NCBI GenBank assembly: GCA_022402465.1
Contig: JAKRSH010000035.1
Span: 62,001 to 126,000 of the forward strand
DNA length: 64,000 nucleotides
Source: Leptospiraceae bacterium
Lineage (GTDB): Bacteria; Spirochaetota; Leptospiria; Leptospirales; Leptospiraceae
Reading direction: 5' to 3'
Positions 63,267 to 64,000 of this stretch are shown here, piece by piece. The translations under genes were made by a program, and so were the position numbers. Position 1 is the stretch's first letter. The number at the start of each line of letters is the position of its first letter. The notes below the pieces were generated by a model, which was not told where the DNA came from, searched no databases, and saw nothing but the letters and a program-made list of their open reading frames with translations.

Positions 63267-63646
63267 CTAAAGAGATAGTCTAATTTTTCAGAATCGAATC
63301 ATTGCTATAGGTGATTTTTTAACCAAAAGTAATGGTAGGTTCTAGAAAGTTACCTTAGAGGTATTTGAAAAATTTGAATACACTCGTCCTGGCTTTTCTG
63401 GATCTTCTTTTCTGGATTTTGAAAAGAACATAAGAGATTTGCTTTGGAAGATTCAAATACTTATTCCAAACAGAACCTAAGCAAACAAAGATTTTATTGA
63501 AATCTATGAAAATATCAATGAGGGAGCTATAGCCCAAGGCTAAAATCATAGCATAGAAGCTTAAGAATAAGAAAATGGAAACATTATAAATATTTAATAA
63601 TCCAATATTTTCATATTTTATTAATTGGTGCTTTTTAATTTCTAAA
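63267..63646. other. Convergent non-coding gap
   Basis: These 380 bp lie between converging genes. A 64-codon frame on the minus strand (63355-63549) is judged spurious. No strong terminator hairpin, tRNA or other feature was found. Confidence 0.45.
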
Positions 63647-64000
63647 TTATATCATCTTCATTTCGTAGCAAGCATGGTATCTCACTCCACCCATTTTCAT
63701 TCTTCCAGCCTTGATAAATCCATTGAGTAAATTATCAATTGCTTGCATCAATTCCTTTTCACCATGGATCTGAAAGGGGCCTTTGTCTCGTATACTTTGG
63801 ATGCCGCTTGCTTTGATGTTTCCTGTTACTATTCCCGAGAAAACTTTACGTAGATTAGCTGCCAAAATATTTTTAGGAAGTGAGCGATTCAAATCTAGTG
63901 ATGCCATATTTTCATGACTAGGAACAAATGGAATTTGAAAATCTAAAGGAATCTTAAGACTCCAGTGAAAATAAAAAGATTCATTTGTTTTTATACGAAA
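63647..64000 (-). CDS. Unrecognised protein, C-terminal part (5' end off window)
   Basis: The frame is open from the right edge to a stop at 63647, giving 118 residues of the C-terminus. The first in-window ATG is at 63907, but the reading frame continues upstream without a stop, so the true start is probably outside. Visible sequence includes LPKNILAANLRKVFSGIVTG, IRDKGPFQIHGEKELMQAID and a C-terminal MGGVRYHACYEMKMI with one Cys and two His. I do not recognise the family. Confidence 0.6.
   Translation of the reverse strand, partial: FRIKTNESFYFHWSLKIPLDFQIPFVPSHENMASLDLNRSLPKNILAANLRKVFSGIVTGNIKASGIQSIRDKGPFQIHGEKELMQAIDNLLNGFIKAGRMKMGGVRYHACYEMKMI

Noticed and set aside
63355-63549. 64-codon minus-strand frame in the convergent gap
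   Set aside because: Short, no ribosome site, no recognisable motif.

Overview
The window looks like chromosomal DNA of a spirochaete of the genus Leptospira. Supporting signs are low GC content, spirochaete-style lipoprotein signals (Leu/Ile/Ser-rich stretch before Cys), frequent TTG start codons, a Bdr-like coiled-coil repeat protein, and a very large minus-strand O-antigen (rfb-type) locus ending beside a MarR-type EPS-associated regulator. This assignment is inference from gene content; no 16S rRNA or other species marker is present.

Positions 1-43457 are one long surface-polysaccharide locus, all on the minus strand, so it is read from 43457 down to 1. It opens with an epimerase (42534-43457), a WecA/WbpL-type initiating sugar-phosphate transferase (41243-42391) and the MarR-like regulator (40900-41253). 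Next come lone RmlD and Fcl enzymes mixed with three nucleotidyltransferase toxin-antitoxin-like modules (34471-39956) and a repeat-rich coiled-coil membrane protein. A stretch at 26870-34176 holds an FAD oxidase, several SDR enzymes, a PglK-like ABC flippase candidate and the heptose kinase HddA.

The central block, 13862-26436, is the most unusual. GmhA, GmhB and HddC (with HddA upstream) should make GDP-D-glycero-D-manno-heptose. Directly beside them are a GDP-mannose-dehydratase-like SDR, a ColD-like PLP enzyme with His in place of the catalytic Lys, two atypical Fcl-like SDRs, an aldo/keto reductase, a B12-binding radical SAM protein and a thiamine-diphosphate E1 alpha/beta pair with no E2 or E3. 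Together these suggest a deoxygenated, possibly carbon-branched, GDP-linked sugar.

The block at 4958-11972 encodes a nearly complete GDP-route legionaminic (nonulosonic) acid pathway: LegB, LegC, LegH, LegI, LegG and a PtmE-like guanylyltransferase. The CMP-activating enzyme is not in the window. Tailoring and transfer genes follow (1-4792): a methyltransferase, an AGAT/StrB1-family amidinotransferase, a polysaccharide deacetylase, a glycosyltransferase and a truncated Gfo/Idh oxidoreductase.

From 43606 onwards the DNA is ordinary chromosomal backbone with genes on both strands: ruvA, sucC-sucD, a TolC-like outer-membrane protein with an SH3-domain partner, an FmdB zinc ribbon, lpxI-lpxB (lipid A synthesis), an AsmA-like protein, lipoproteins, a UvrD/PcrA helicase, a NUDIX hydrolase, an MFS exporter and a DUF2207 membrane protein. 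No rRNA, tRNA, CRISPR array or insertion sequence was found. Two copies of a roughly 100-bp intergenic repeat lie inside the O-antigen locus (34241-34345 and 42421-42515).
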